Shown: positions 43,781-52,848 of the stretch, in pieces
Numbering within the stretch: position 1 is the stretch's first letter
How the letters are laid out: each line of letters begins with the position of its first letter
From: Sulfurivirga sp964427185
Lineage (GTDB): Bacteria > Pseudomonadota > Gammaproteobacteria > Thiomicrospirales > Thiomicrospiraceae
DNA: 64,000 nucleotides
NCBI GenBank assembly: GCA_964427185.1
Contig: CAYRSN010000003.1
Location: forward strand, 12,546 to 76,545
Direction: 5' to 3'
Position numbers and translations under genes: made by a program
The notes under the pieces: model-generated
Database searches by the model: none
Told to the model about the DNA's origin: nothing
The model's input: the letters and a program-made list of their open reading frames with translations, nothing else

Positions 43781-43829
43781 AGGCACCTCCGCAAAACCCT
43801 GAATTATTCAGGGTTTTGCGGAGGTGCCT
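43781..43829. mobile_element. Perfect 24-bp palindrome, MITE-like element copy 1
   Basis: 24-bp arms (AGGCACCTCCGCAAAACCCT plus GAAT, and its exact complement) flank one central base. CTAA stands at both outer edges (43777-43780 and 43828-43831), which could be a target duplication. It shares its first 20 bases exactly with 62655-62674. It could also fold as a strong hairpin between motB and the LPP20 gene. Confidence 0.7.
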
Positions 43830-43898
43830 AACACAAAGTAACCTTAACAGTAACTTGCCACCCTTTCTATTCAAGGTTTTAATTACACACGATAAAGA

Positions 43899-44633
43899 TC
43901 ACATATTAACCTGCTTAAACTGTCCAGTGACGGGATCAAAACGACGTGTCTTGTCAATTTCTATCACCACTCTGCGGTTCATTGCACGACCAAACCGGGT
44001 GTCATTGGGAGCAACCGGGTCATTGTCTGCACGCCCTTGGACAGTAATCAGCCGCTTATTAATATCCATATCCAGAAAAACCCGCGCGACACTGGCTGCA
44101 CGCGCAGCGGAAAGCTCCCAGTTAGACGGAAACTGTAAGTTATGAATGGGAATATTATCCGTGTAGCCGGTGATAATAATGGGATAAGGTCGCCCATAAA
44201 GCAATTCCGCCACCTGCTCCAGCTCTGCACGTGCCTGATCAGACAGGCTGGCACGCCCAGACTCAAAAAAGTGATCGGACTTCAAGACAATGGTGATTTT
44301 TTCCGGCGTTTCGCTGATTTCTACGTTTTTGGAGTTTTTCAGCGCTTCTTGAATCTCCTCAAGGCTTGGGGGAGGTTTGGCCTCTATCACCGAAATAGGA
44401 GAGGGAGCCGGCGGAGAAGTATCCTTGCTTTCAATGAGTGTTTCCTGTGGATTGGCACCATTTAAATTTTGTAGCGCCGCGGCAAACTCCTGACGTTTGC
44501 CAGGCTCTACAATACTTGCCAACCACATAACCAAAAAAAAGGCCATCAATACGGTCATCATATCAGCCAGCGCGATTTTCCACGCTCCGCCATGTGCTTC
44601 CTCTTCGGATGGTAAGTTTCGCCTGCGCGCCAT
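43899..44633 (-). CDS. motB: Flagellar motor stator protein MotB
   Basis: 244 residues. The N-terminal membrane segment LADMMTVLMAFFLVMWLASI contains the proton-carrying aspartate 24. A plug/linker region runs to about 120, and a C-terminal OmpA-like peptidoglycan-binding domain (TGYTDNIPIHNLQFPSNWEL, NRRVVIEIDKTRR) follows. It anchors the stator to the cell wall. One base after motA. No sodium-type or proton-type assignment is made from sequence. Confidence 0.95.
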   Translation of the reverse strand: MARRRNLPSEEEAHGGAWKIALADMMTVLMAFFLVMWLASIVEPGKRQEFAAALQNLNGANPQETLIESKDTSPPAPSPISVIEAKPPPSLEEIQEALKNSKNVEISETPEKITIVLKSDHFFESGRASLSDQARAELEQVAELLYGRPYPIIITGYTDNIPIHNLQFPSNWELSAARAASVARVFLDMDINKRLITVQGRADNDPVAPNDTRFGRAMNRRVVIEIDKTRRFDPVTGQFKQVNM

Positions 44634-44634
44634 A

Positions 44635-45477
44635 TCAGTCTGCCTCTGGTTTTCGCATGGCAGGCGGAATCAAGCGGTCACCCAGTTCACGCAGGAGCTT
44701 GGGAGAAACCCCCTGATAAATTGCATCAATCAAGGAAGCCGCCAGTTCAAATACCCCTCTTTCCTGACGAATCATCACCTCCACCGCATGAGTAAAGGGA
44801 CCGACCACCGCAAAGGCAAAAAACACCCCTGTCAAAGTACCTACCAGTGCTGCACCAATGGCTTCACCGATTTTCGCCACATCCATATCTCCACCCAGCA
44901 GCCCCATAGCAAGAATAACACCCAGTACCGCCGCCACAATTCCAAAACCGGGCAACCAGTCTGCCACCTTACCACTGGCGCGCGGCACTTCTTTCAAGGT
45001 CTCCATATATTGGTCAATCTGTTGATGCAGCAGCTCTTCAAGACGCTCACCTTTAGGCGGGTTCAGCAAAATATAGCTGAGATTTTGCGCAATAAACTGT
45101 TGTAATTCCGGATAAGCTTGAATAGCTGGGTAATCATTAAAAATTGGGCTGTTATCCGGATCAACCAGATGCCGGTCTAACGACAGTATGCCTTCAGAGC
45201 GGGCGAGGCGAGCAAGATCATAGAGCAAGTCTCTCGTTTCGTAATACAGCTCACTGCCGACCTTCTCACCAGCAAAATAACGCCCTAAAAATACAAAGGT
45301 TTTTTTCCAGACACTAATCGGCGTGGCCGCCATCCAGGCACCCAGCGACATCCCTAAAATAATCAACAGCTCAGAAGGGTGAAAAAGGCTGGCAATATGC
45401 CCTCCGGCGATTAAAAAACCGCCGATCAAAGACGCAAAAACAATTAAGATGGCAATCAGCTTTGCCGCAATATTCAT
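44635..45477 (-). CDS. motA: Flagellar motor stator protein MotA
   Basis: 280 residues with four membrane segments: two near the start (about 5-23 and 32-48) and two late (about 170-190 and 205-225). The cytoplasmic loop between them carries the rotor-contacting charges, and the conserved GFGIVAAVLGVILAM and GTLTGVFFAF blocks are present. It forms the stator ring with MotB. Lies 50 bp after parC. No sigma-28 box is seen in that gap. Confidence 0.95.
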   Translation of the reverse strand: MNIAAKLIAILIVFASLIGGFLIAGGHIASLFHPSELLIILGMSLGAWMAATPISVWKKTFVFLGRYFAGEKVGSELYYETRDLLYDLARLARSEGILSLDRHLVDPDNSPIFNDYPAIQAYPELQQFIAQNLSYILLNPPKGERLEELLHQQIDQYMETLKEVPRASGKVADWLPGFGIVAAVLGVILAMGLLGGDMDVAKIGEAIGAALVGTLTGVFFAFAVVGPFTHAVEVMIRQERGVFELAASLIDAIYQGVSPKLLRELGDRLIPPAMRKPEAD

Positions 45478-45527
45478 GAAAATCCCTTCAGCACCCTTAC
45501 TTGCTCACCTTCGAGGTAAAGCAACCC

Positions 45528-47777
45528 TCATGCCATATTGGTCTTACAGTCTGTAAAGACTGTAAGGGTCGAACGTAATGTACGCGGCAGCTTCATTCCT
45601 CGTTTACCCCGCTCTGCCATAGCCTCTTCCAGCGCGGCACCTGTCAAAGTTTTGGCATAGGCTTTTTCTGTCCTGAATGTCAGCCGACATCTCGGCTGCC
45701 AGCTGCCCAACGCCTGAATAGACACTTTTTCAGGCAACTGCATCAGCTTGACACCCTTGCCTCGCGCCAGCTGCGGAAGCTGAATGGCGGGAAACAGTAA
45801 TAGCCTGGGCTCGGTTGAGACCACAGCGACCCAGTCGTCTTTCGGGCTTAATTTCATCGGAGATAAAGGGCGAGCATCTGCCGAACAGACCAATGCAGAC
45901 TTACCATTTCGAGTCTTACTGATCAGGCGTTTAGCCTGCGCCACAAACCCTTGATTAGCCGTACTGGCAAGCAGTACATAATCATCTGGGTTGACCAGTA
46001 CCACGCCCACAGGTTGCGCGCCTTCCGGCAAAGTCAACCACTTGGTCACAGGCTCGCCGTGACTGCGCGCCGAGGGAAGTTCATGAGTAGGTAAGGCATA
46101 CACACGCCCGGTGCTGTCCAGCAGCAATGTTGCCATACGGCTGTGACCACTGCTCTGAGCCAGGAAGCTGTCCCCTGCTTTGTAACTGAGCTTTTCACCT
46201 TCCACTTCGGCACCTTTCGCAGCGCGAATCCAGCCATTACGAGATAGCACGACCGTTACTGGTTCGGCAGGCAGCAATTGCTCTGCACCTAAAGGCTCGG
46301 CAGGTGCACGCTCCACTAACGGTGAACGCCGTGCATCTCCATAGGTTTTTCGCACTGCCAGCAATTCTTTTTTCACCAGTGTTTTTAGACGGCGCGCCGA
46401 GCTGAGGGTTTTTTCCAACCTGTCCCGCTCCTGCGCCAGCTCTGCTTGCTCTGTGCGAATTTTCATCTCCTCCAGCCGTGCCAGATGACGCAGTTTCAGT
46501 TCTAATATGGCTTCTGCCTGTGTATCCGTGAGTCCAAAGGTTGTCATCAGTACAGGCTTAGGCCGCTCTTCTTCACGAATAATGCGAATTACTTCATCAA
46601 TATTCAAAAAAGCTATCAACAAGCCATCGAGAATATGCAAACGAGCCTTAACCTTATCCAAGCGGTGCTGAAGGCGGCGACGCACCGTCTCCAGGCGAAA
46701 GCACAGCCACTCATTCAGCAGCTGGTTCAGTGGCTTCACCTGAGGTTTACCATTTAGCCCGATCACATTCAGGTTGACTCTATAGCTACGCTCCAAATCG
46801 GTCGTGGCAAATAGATGACGCATCAACGCTTCGATATCGACCCGCTTGTTTTTTACTTCTAGTACCAAGCGCACAGGGGCAGTGTGATCAGATTCATCCC
46901 GCAAATCCACTACCATGGGTAACTTTTTCGCTCGCATCTGCTCTGCAATTTGTGTCAACACCTTGCTGGCTGCCGTCTGAAACGGTAGCGCTTCAATGAC
47001 AATGTTGACACCCTCTTCTACCTGATAGCGGGCTCGCTGACGCAGGGTACCGTTGCCTTTTTCATACAGCGCCTCCAGCTGCTCGCGAGGCGTGATAATT
47101 TCCGCACCGGTGGGATAATCCGGCCCGGGCAAATAAGCCATTAAATCCGCCACACTGAGATCCGGCTGTTCAATCAGTGCCACACAGGCATCAATCACTT
47201 CAGTCAGATTATGAGGAGGAATATCCGTAGCCATTCCTACGGCAATGCCGGAGGTACCATTCAGCAATACATGAGGCACCTGTGCCGGCAGTATGGCCGG
47301 TTCCTTCAAAGTGCCGTCAAAGTTGGGCACCCAGTCCACTGTGCCCTGCCCTACCTCCTCCAGCAGCAACTGAGCAAATGGCGAAAGGCGTGCTTCGGTA
47401 TAACGCATGGCAGCAAAGGATTTGGGGTCATCAATGGAGCCCCAGTTTCCCTGCCCGTCAATCAGTGGATAACGAAAGGAAAAGGGCTGCGCCATCAGCA
47501 CCATGGCTTCATAGCAGGCGGAATCCCCATGGGGGTGAAATTTTCCCAGCACATCTCCCACGGTGCGAGCAGATTTTTTATATTTGGCGCTGGCTTTCAG
47601 CCCCAGCTCACTCATAGCATAAATAATACGCCGCTGTACTGGCTTCAGGCCGTCACCAATATGCGGCAGCGCCCGATCCAGAATGACATACATGGCATAG
47701 TCCAAATAAGCGCGCTCTGCAAATGCGCCTACGGCACGCTGCTCGACCCCTTCGTGATTGATGCGCTCCTGTGTCAT
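45528..47777 (-). CDS. parC: DNA topoisomerase IV subunit A
   Basis: 749 residues. The winged-helix domain has the quinolone region HPHGDSACYEAM (serine 86 and glutamate 90, equivalent to sensitive-type S80/E84 of E. coli) and the catalytic tyrosine 126 in AAMRYTEARL. The C-terminal beta-pinwheel is degenerate, as in other ParC. It decatenates chromosomes with ParE, which is not in the window. Two bases after the heavy-metal protein gene. Confidence 0.97.
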   Translation of the reverse strand: MTQERINHEGVEQRAVGAFAERAYLDYAMYVILDRALPHIGDGLKPVQRRIIYAMSELGLKASAKYKKSARTVGDVLGKFHPHGDSACYEAMVLMAQPFSFRYPLIDGQGNWGSIDDPKSFAAMRYTEARLSPFAQLLLEEVGQGTVDWVPNFDGTLKEPAILPAQVPHVLLNGTSGIAVGMATDIPPHNLTEVIDACVALIEQPDLSVADLMAYLPGPDYPTGAEIITPREQLEALYEKGNGTLRQRARYQVEEGVNIVIEALPFQTAASKVLTQIAEQMRAKKLPMVVDLRDESDHTAPVRLVLEVKNKRVDIEALMRHLFATTDLERSYRVNLNVIGLNGKPQVKPLNQLLNEWLCFRLETVRRRLQHRLDKVKARLHILDGLLIAFLNIDEVIRIIREEERPKPVLMTTFGLTDTQAEAILELKLRHLARLEEMKIRTEQAELAQERDRLEKTLSSARRLKTLVKKELLAVRKTYGDARRSPLVERAPAEPLGAEQLLPAEPVTVVLSRNGWIRAAKGAEVEGEKLSYKAGDSFLAQSSGHSRMATLLLDSTGRVYALPTHELPSARSHGEPVTKWLTLPEGAQPVGVVLVNPDDYVLLASTANQGFVAQAKRLISKTRNGKSALVCSADARPLSPMKLSPKDDWVAVVSTEPRLLLFPAIQLPQLARGKGVKLMQLPEKVSIQALGSWQPRCRLTFRTEKAYAKTLTGAALEEAMAERGKRGMKLPRTLRSTLTVFTDCKTNMA
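45543..45566. repeat. 9-bp inverted repeat in the end of parC
   Basis: CTTACAGTC / GACTGTAAG around a 6-base loop, inside the last codons of parC. Transcribed, it could stabilise or pause the parC message. No T run follows. Confidence 0.5.
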
Positions 47778-47779
47778 GC

Positions 47780-48058
47780 TTACTCCTTATCCAGGCGTCC
47801 TACGGCACAGCTGACAAAAGACTTGGCCTTCGCCCCCATGGCCTTTAACCCTTCAACACTGCCGGTTTCCGGATAGCCCATGGCAGCAAGCTTTTCCACC
47901 ACTTGCCTGCGTGAGTGCTCATCTCCCGACACCTGCACACAACCCTCCTCAATATCTACGGCAACATCTTCAACCCCTTCAAGCGCCATCAGTGTTTTAC
48001 GGATACTGTTGGCACATCCGCCGCATTTGATATTGTCAACCTTTACCGTATAAGGCAT
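47780..48058 (-). CDS. Heavy-metal-associated (HMA) domain protein
   Basis: 92 residues from the ATG at 48058, which has GGAGG 8 bases upstream. An ATG at 48064 is too close to that site. The ferredoxin-like HMA fold has the metal-binding motif KCGGCANS (cysteines 12 and 15), as in CopZ-type copper chaperones. The C-terminal extension of about 25 residues with one more cysteine (FVSCAVGRL) is unusual. No copper ATPase is nearby. It ends two bases before parC. Confidence 0.9.
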   Translation of the reverse strand: MPYTVKVDNIKCGGCANSIRKTLMALEGVEDVAVDIEEGCVQVSGDEHSRRQVVEKLAAMGYPETGSVEGLKAMGAKAKSFVSCAVGRLDKE

Positions 48059-48094
48059 ACTCATACCCTCCCATTGATTTAAAAGGTCATTATA

Positions 48095-48469
48095 GTGGCA
48101 GAAAAGCTTCCGCCTATACGAGTAGAAACAGACCGCACCGTGCAGATCACTGGTGGAAACCGTAGCGTTAAAGGTAAACTTCTGGAACTTTCCCTCACAG
48201 ACGCCCTGATTAACAGTCCGGCCAATGCAAAAGCCGGTACAAAGTTACGGTTAAAGTTTGATATTCCCGCCGGTGATCGCTTTGCGGAGGTGACCGTATT
48301 TGGCAAAGTGACCCGTGCCTCAAACTTCCAAGGGCGTTATTTACTCAATATTCAGTTCGATACCTTACCCACCCGGGCACAAAAAGATATTCAAGCATTC
48401 ATCGACTTCAAACAAAGACTGAAAAAAATGAGTGTACGCCCCGGCGGCAGTAGCTATGCTTCAGAGTAG
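48095..48469 (+). CDS. PilZ-like domain protein
   Basis: 124 residues from a GTG start at 48095, with AAGG about 8 bases upstream. Pattern: VKGKLLELSLTDALINSPANA, then a strand pair ending YLLNIQFDTLP and a C-terminal helix (QKDIQAFIDFKQRLKK), which matches the PilZ fold. The arginines of RxxxR and the D/NxSxxG motif for cyclic-di-GMP are degenerate (ELSLTD), so nucleotide binding is doubtful. It is divergent from the HMA gene with a 36-bp gap and overlaps the thiO end by 16 bases. Confidence 0.7.
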   Translation: MAEKLPPIRVETDRTVQITGGNRSVKGKLLELSLTDALINSPANAKAGTKLRLKFDIPAGDRFAEVTVFGKVTRASNFQGRYLLNIQFDTLPTRAQKDIQAFIDFKQRLKKMSVRPGGSSYASE

Positions 48470-49527
48470 GCATAAGGCTCAGGTAAAACTGTCGTCTCCT
48501 GCCCCAGCAACATATCCCGCAACAGCTGTGCAGACGCAATAGAAGTCACAACACCATTACGAAAGTGACCCGTATTAACCCAAAGATGATCATGCGGCAC
48601 CGCTGCACCGATCACTGGAATACTGTTCGCTTTTCCCGGGCGCAAACCTGCCCAATGATGCACGACACCAAACATTTCAAGTTCCGGATAGTGAGACAAA
48701 GCAAACTGTATCAATGCTTCACGCTCGCTACTCGTCGGTGTTTTATCAAACCCAACCTCCTCCAATGTGGAGCCCACCACCACTAACCCGTCTCGTCGGG
48801 GAATCAGATAACGCCCCTGCTCCATCACCATATGCTTTAAAAAGCCGGGCGGTGCATCAAAAGCGATCATCTGACCTTTCACGGGCTTCACTGGCAAAGG
48901 GAGTAGCGCGCCACTCCATGCACCAGCAGCCAGCACTGCATCCTGTGCTTGCCAGCGTACCGAAGGCGTATGAATGATCGGCCGCGCACCTTTGAACTCA
49001 ATGGCCTCAACAGGCGTATGCTCCATAATATCAACCCCCTTAAGCAGCAAGGCCTTTTTCAAGGCCTTCATCAACCGAGGGTTACGCAGGCTTGCAATCT
49101 CCGGCATCCACAGCCCAAGCCTGCGCGTCGTCTGCAAACGCGGCTCAAACAGCGCAAGCTCGCGGTCAGTCAGGATATCCAGCCGATATCCCCATTTTTC
49201 ACACCACTGCTGTGCAGTTTCCCACTGCTCACTATCGAGCATCAGCATGCCCGTAGGGAAATACTCCGGATCAATACCGGTCAGTTCAAACAACTCTGCA
49301 GATAAAGCTTCAAACTGCGACTGACTGACCTGCGCCAACATATTGACCGCATCCGGATATTGCCATGGATACATGGGCGACAGAATACCGCCTCCTGCCC
49401 ATGAAGCTTCACGGCCACAGACGTGACGCTCCAACACGGTAACATGACGACCTGCCTGCTGCAAAAACCAGGCACTCATCAAGCCGCTGATACCGCCACC
49501 GATAATCAGCACATCCGCCTGCTTCAC
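48454..49527 (-). CDS. thiO: Glycine oxidase ThiO-like FAD oxidoreductase
   Basis: 357 residues starting with GTG. The FAD-binding Rossmann motif DVLIIGGGISGLMSAWFLQQ lies at residues 4-23. The later GLRPGKANSIPVIG and HFRNGVVTSIASAQ blocks match the DAO/ThiO family. ThiO makes dehydroglycine for thiazole synthesis. A general D-amino-acid oxidase is the other option. Its start overlaps the lspA stop (GTGA), so it is the last gene of rpsT-to-lspA. Confidence 0.85.
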   Translation of the reverse strand: MKQADVLIIGGGISGLMSAWFLQQAGRHVTVLERHVCGREASWAGGGILSPMYPWQYPDAVNMLAQVSQSQFEALSAELFELTGIDPEYFPTGMLMLDSEQWETAQQWCEKWGYRLDILTDRELALFEPRLQTTRRLGLWMPEIASLRNPRLMKALKKALLLKGVDIMEHTPVEAIEFKGARPIIHTPSVRWQAQDAVLAAGAWSGALLPLPVKPVKGQMIAFDAPPGFLKHMVMEQGRYLIPRRDGLVVVGSTLEEVGFDKTPTSSEREALIQFALSHYPELEMFGVVHHWAGLRPGKANSIPVIGAAVPHDHLWVNTGHFRNGVVTSIASAQLLRDMLLGQETTVLPEPYAYSEA

Positions 49528-50012
49528 GCCTTAGGCTCCGTGCGCTTTTTCAATACGAACTCTTGCAAAATCAGACAAAATGCCCCCACGCTGATGGCCA
49601 CATCTGCCACATTAAAAGTAGCGTAGTGCCAGCTACCCCAGTAAAAGTCAAAAAAATCTGTTACCCGTCCATCCAGCAGGCGCTCAATCAGGTTACCCAA
49701 AGCGCCACCAATAACCAGCCACAGCGCGCCACTTTCACAATTCAACCGTGGAGGAAGCTTACGCAGCCACCAGAGCATACCTGCCACCATGACAACACCC
49801 AGCACCACGAATGCCCAGCGCTGCCAACCTCCCGCATCCGCCAAAAAGCTAAAAGCTGCACCAGTGTTGTAGTTAAGCATCAGGTTAAAATGTGGCAATA
49901 CGGCTACCGGCTGCATAAAGGTCAAATAGGTGTTCGCCGCCCATTTACTGAGCAGATCCAGCACCAGTGCCGCCATGCCCAGCCACCAGTATTTAAGTGC
50001 AGAGTTATGCAA
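49524..50012 (-). CDS. lspA: Lipoprotein signal peptidase (signal peptidase II)
   Basis: 162 residues from a TTG at 50012, with AAGGCGAGG 8 bases upstream. An ATG at 50042 would overlap ileS by 38 bases. Four membrane segments. The catalytic aspartates lie in GGALGNLIERLLDGRVTDFF and FNVADVAISVG. It cleaves prolipoproteins before the lipidated cysteine and serves the many lipoproteins in this window. In many relatives fkpB and ispH come next; here thiO does. Confidence 0.93.
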   Translation of the reverse strand: MHNSALKYWWLGMAALVLDLLSKWAANTYLTFMQPVAVLPHFNLMLNYNTGAAFSFLADAGGWQRWAFVVLGVVMVAGMLWWLRKLPPRLNCESGALWLVIGGALGNLIERLLDGRVTDFFDFYWGSWHYATFNVADVAISVGAFCLILQEFVLKKRTEPKA

Positions 50013-52830
50013 AGCGACGAACCTCGCCTTCACCAGATACATTCGTCACACAACGGCTGCACAGGTCAGGGTAATCCGCATCAGCACCTACATCGGCACG
50101 GTGATGCCAGCAACGCACACACTTGGGCTTATCCGTGGGGCTGGCTACAATCCATAATCCGGCAATGCCTTCAGCCGCCTGCGCCACCTCTGGCCGATCC
50201 TCTGCCGGAAACACCTTCGCATCGGAAGTGATCATAACAAAACGTAGTTCATCCCCCAGGCGCATCAGGTCTTCATAAAGCGGGGGTTCAACATAGAGCG
50301 TAATTTCCGCTGTTAGAGAACCTTTAATCTCTCCGGCATTACGCATCGCCTCCAACTGCTTATTGACCGCTTTACGCACCGACAATAAACATGTCCAGTA
50401 AGCACTGTTCAATGCCTGATCTTCATCCAGATGCACCAAGCCGTCATACCACTCTTCGGTAAAAATAGTTTCCTCTCGCTGACCCGGCATATAGCGCCAG
50501 ATTTCCTCAGCCGTAAAACTCAAAATTGGAGCTATCCAACGTACCAAGGCCTCCAGTACATGATACAGTGCCGTCTGTGCCGAACGCCGTGGCTGAGAGT
50601 CAGCCTGTGTGGTGTACTGCCGATCCTTAATAATATCCAGGTAGAATGCACCTAAGTCTTCCGAACAGAAGTTATGCACCAGCTGACTGATACGATGAAA
50701 GTTATAATCGGCATAAGCCTGTTTGATTTCCGTCTGCAAGGTATGTGCGCGACCGATGACCCACTGATCCAATGGCAGCAACTGCTCATATGCTAAAGCA
50801 TTCTGCCCTGGTTCAAAGCCATGCAGGTTAGCCAGCATGAAACGTGCCGTATTACGAATGCGACGATAAGCATCTGCAGTACGTTTGATAATTTCATCCG
50901 ACACGCTCATCTCATAACGGTAATCCGCACCCGCAATCCACAGCCGCAAAATATCTGCACCGTATTTGTTCATGATCTCCTGAGGTGCGACCACATTCCC
51001 CAGCGACTTTGACATCTTGCGTCCTTGGGCATCCACGGTAAAACCATGGGTCAGCACTTGCTTATAAGGTGCCTGCCCATCCATCGCCAAAGCAGTCAGC
51101 AGGCTAGACTGGAACCAGCCGCGATGCTGGTCAGACCCTTCCAGATACAGATCTGCCGGACGTGTCAACTCTGCACGCTGGGCACAAACTGTATAATGCG
51201 TAACACCAGAGTCAAACCACACATCCAGAATATCAGTGACTTTCTCATAATCCGCCGCCTCATCTCCGATCAGCTCAGCCAGATCAAGGTCATACCAGGC
51301 ATCAATGGAACCCTGCTCAATACGCTGCGCAATCGGTTCTATCAATTCGGCCATACGCGGGTGCAGCTCACCGGTTTCTTTGTGCACAACAAAGGTAATG
51401 GGCACGCCCCAGTGGCGCTGGCGGGAGATACACCAGTCCGGCCGCCCTTCAATCATTTTTTCAATACGGTTGCGCCCCCACTCCGGCACCCACTGCACCT
51501 GCGGGATAGCTTCCAGTGCCTGCTGACGCAGATTTTGACAATCCATGCTGATAAACCACTGGGAAGTAGTGCGGAAAATAAGAGGGGTTTTAGTACGCCA
51601 GCAATGCGGGTAGCTATGGGTGATTTTTTCATGGTGTACCAGTGCCCCCTTTTCTTCAAGCAGATCAATAACTTGTTGATCCGCCTTATGCACATGCACA
51701 CCTTCAAAGCCGGGCGCCTCTTTGGTAAATACACCGCGACCGTCCACTGGACAAAGCACTTCCAAGCCATACCGCTGTCCAACTTCAAAGTCTTCCTGGC
51801 CATGTCCCGGTGCCGTATGCACACAGCCGGTACCTGCATCCAAGGTCACATGATCTCCCAAAATAACAGGCACGACACGTTCATAAAAAGGATGTTTCAG
51901 CTTCACGCCTTCCAGTGCTGCCCCCTTGACTGTCGCCACCACAGCAGCGGTACCCACTTCCCACTTTTTCAAGTTCTCATCCAACAGCTCTGCAGCCAGC
52001 AGCAAACGCTCATGGCCTTTCTGCACCAGCACATACTCCAGATCCGGGTTCACCGCCACTGCCAGATTGGCTGGCAATGTCCATGGGGTGGTCGTCCAGA
52101 TCACCACAGAAACTGCTCCCTCTCCAGCAGCACCACCAACTGGCTCCATACGGCTCAATAAGTCATCGGTATCTAGCACGGAAAAACGCACATAAATAGC
52201 ATTAGAGGTCTTATCCTGATACTCCACCTCTGCCTCAGCCAGTGCTGACTGTGCCCCCACTGACCAATACACCGGCTTTACACCACGGCTGACATGCCCG
52301 TTTTCCAGCATCTTGCCCAGTGCACGCACCTCATTGGCTTCAAACTTAAAATCCTTGGTGAGGTAAGGCCGATCCCAGTCTGCAATGACACCCAAACGCT
52401 GGAAGTCTGTCATCTGGCTTTCAACCTGAGTTTGAGCATAATCCCGACAAGCTTGGCGGAAAGTTTCAGCATCCACCTTGTCACCCACCTTGCCCAGCTT
52501 CTTCTCCACATTCAGCTCAATAGGCAGGCCGTGACAATCCCAGCCTGGTACATAAGGCGCATCAAAACCAGCAAATCCTTTTGATTTGACAATAATATCT
52601 TTTAGAACCTTGTTAACCGCATGGCCAATATGAATATTACCGTTGGCATAAGGCGGGCCATCATGCAGAATAAACTTGGGTTTGCCTGCCTTAGCCTGAC
52701 GGATCTTGTCATAGAGTTTTTCATCCAGCCAGCGTTTCACCTGCTCAGGCTCCCGCTTGGGCAGGTTCCCTCGCATGGGAAAGTCTGTTTCAGGAAGGTT
52801 GAGAGGGTATTTTTGCTTTTTATCAGCCAT
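50005..52830 (-). CDS. ileS: Isoleucyl-tRNA synthetase
   Basis: 941 residues, class I. The HIGH motif is in PPYANGNIHIGHAV (about 59-72), the editing CP1 domain follows, the KMSKS motif is in GRKMSKSLGN (about 603-612), and the C-terminal zinc finger has four cysteines (CVRCWHH ... DLCSRC). It charges tRNA-Ile and edits valine. Bacterial short form with the zinc finger. Confidence 0.98.
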   Translation of the reverse strand: MADKKQKYPLNLPETDFPMRGNLPKREPEQVKRWLDEKLYDKIRQAKAGKPKFILHDGPPYANGNIHIGHAVNKVLKDIIVKSKGFAGFDAPYVPGWDCHGLPIELNVEKKLGKVGDKVDAETFRQACRDYAQTQVESQMTDFQRLGVIADWDRPYLTKDFKFEANEVRALGKMLENGHVSRGVKPVYWSVGAQSALAEAEVEYQDKTSNAIYVRFSVLDTDDLLSRMEPVGGAAGEGAVSVVIWTTTPWTLPANLAVAVNPDLEYVLVQKGHERLLLAAELLDENLKKWEVGTAAVVATVKGAALEGVKLKHPFYERVVPVILGDHVTLDAGTGCVHTAPGHGQEDFEVGQRYGLEVLCPVDGRGVFTKEAPGFEGVHVHKADQQVIDLLEEKGALVHHEKITHSYPHCWRTKTPLIFRTTSQWFISMDCQNLRQQALEAIPQVQWVPEWGRNRIEKMIEGRPDWCISRQRHWGVPITFVVHKETGELHPRMAELIEPIAQRIEQGSIDAWYDLDLAELIGDEAADYEKVTDILDVWFDSGVTHYTVCAQRAELTRPADLYLEGSDQHRGWFQSSLLTALAMDGQAPYKQVLTHGFTVDAQGRKMSKSLGNVVAPQEIMNKYGADILRLWIAGADYRYEMSVSDEIIKRTADAYRRIRNTARFMLANLHGFEPGQNALAYEQLLPLDQWVIGRAHTLQTEIKQAYADYNFHRISQLVHNFCSEDLGAFYLDIIKDRQYTTQADSQPRRSAQTALYHVLEALVRWIAPILSFTAEEIWRYMPGQREETIFTEEWYDGLVHLDEDQALNSAYWTCLLSVRKAVNKQLEAMRNAGEIKGSLTAEITLYVEPPLYEDLMRLGDELRFVMITSDAKVFPAEDRPEVAQAAEGIAGLWIVASPTDKPKCVRCWHHRADVGADADYPDLCSRCVTNVSGEGEVRRFA

Positions 52831-52848
52831 GGTTGTTCCGTCAAATCA

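Noticed and set aside
43831..43898. Sigma-54-like TGGCAAG upstream of the LPP20 gene
   Set aside because: The -24 part fits but no TTGC-type -12 element follows at the right spacing.
43141..45477. motAB and LPP20 genes as a second lateral flagellar system
   Set aside because: Only the stator genes and lipoproteins are seen. No lateral filament, hook or rotor genes are in the window to support it.
51025..52161. 378-codon plus-strand frame inside ileS
   Set aside because: Antisense of a well-matched synthetase, with no ribosome-binding site and no recognisable domains.
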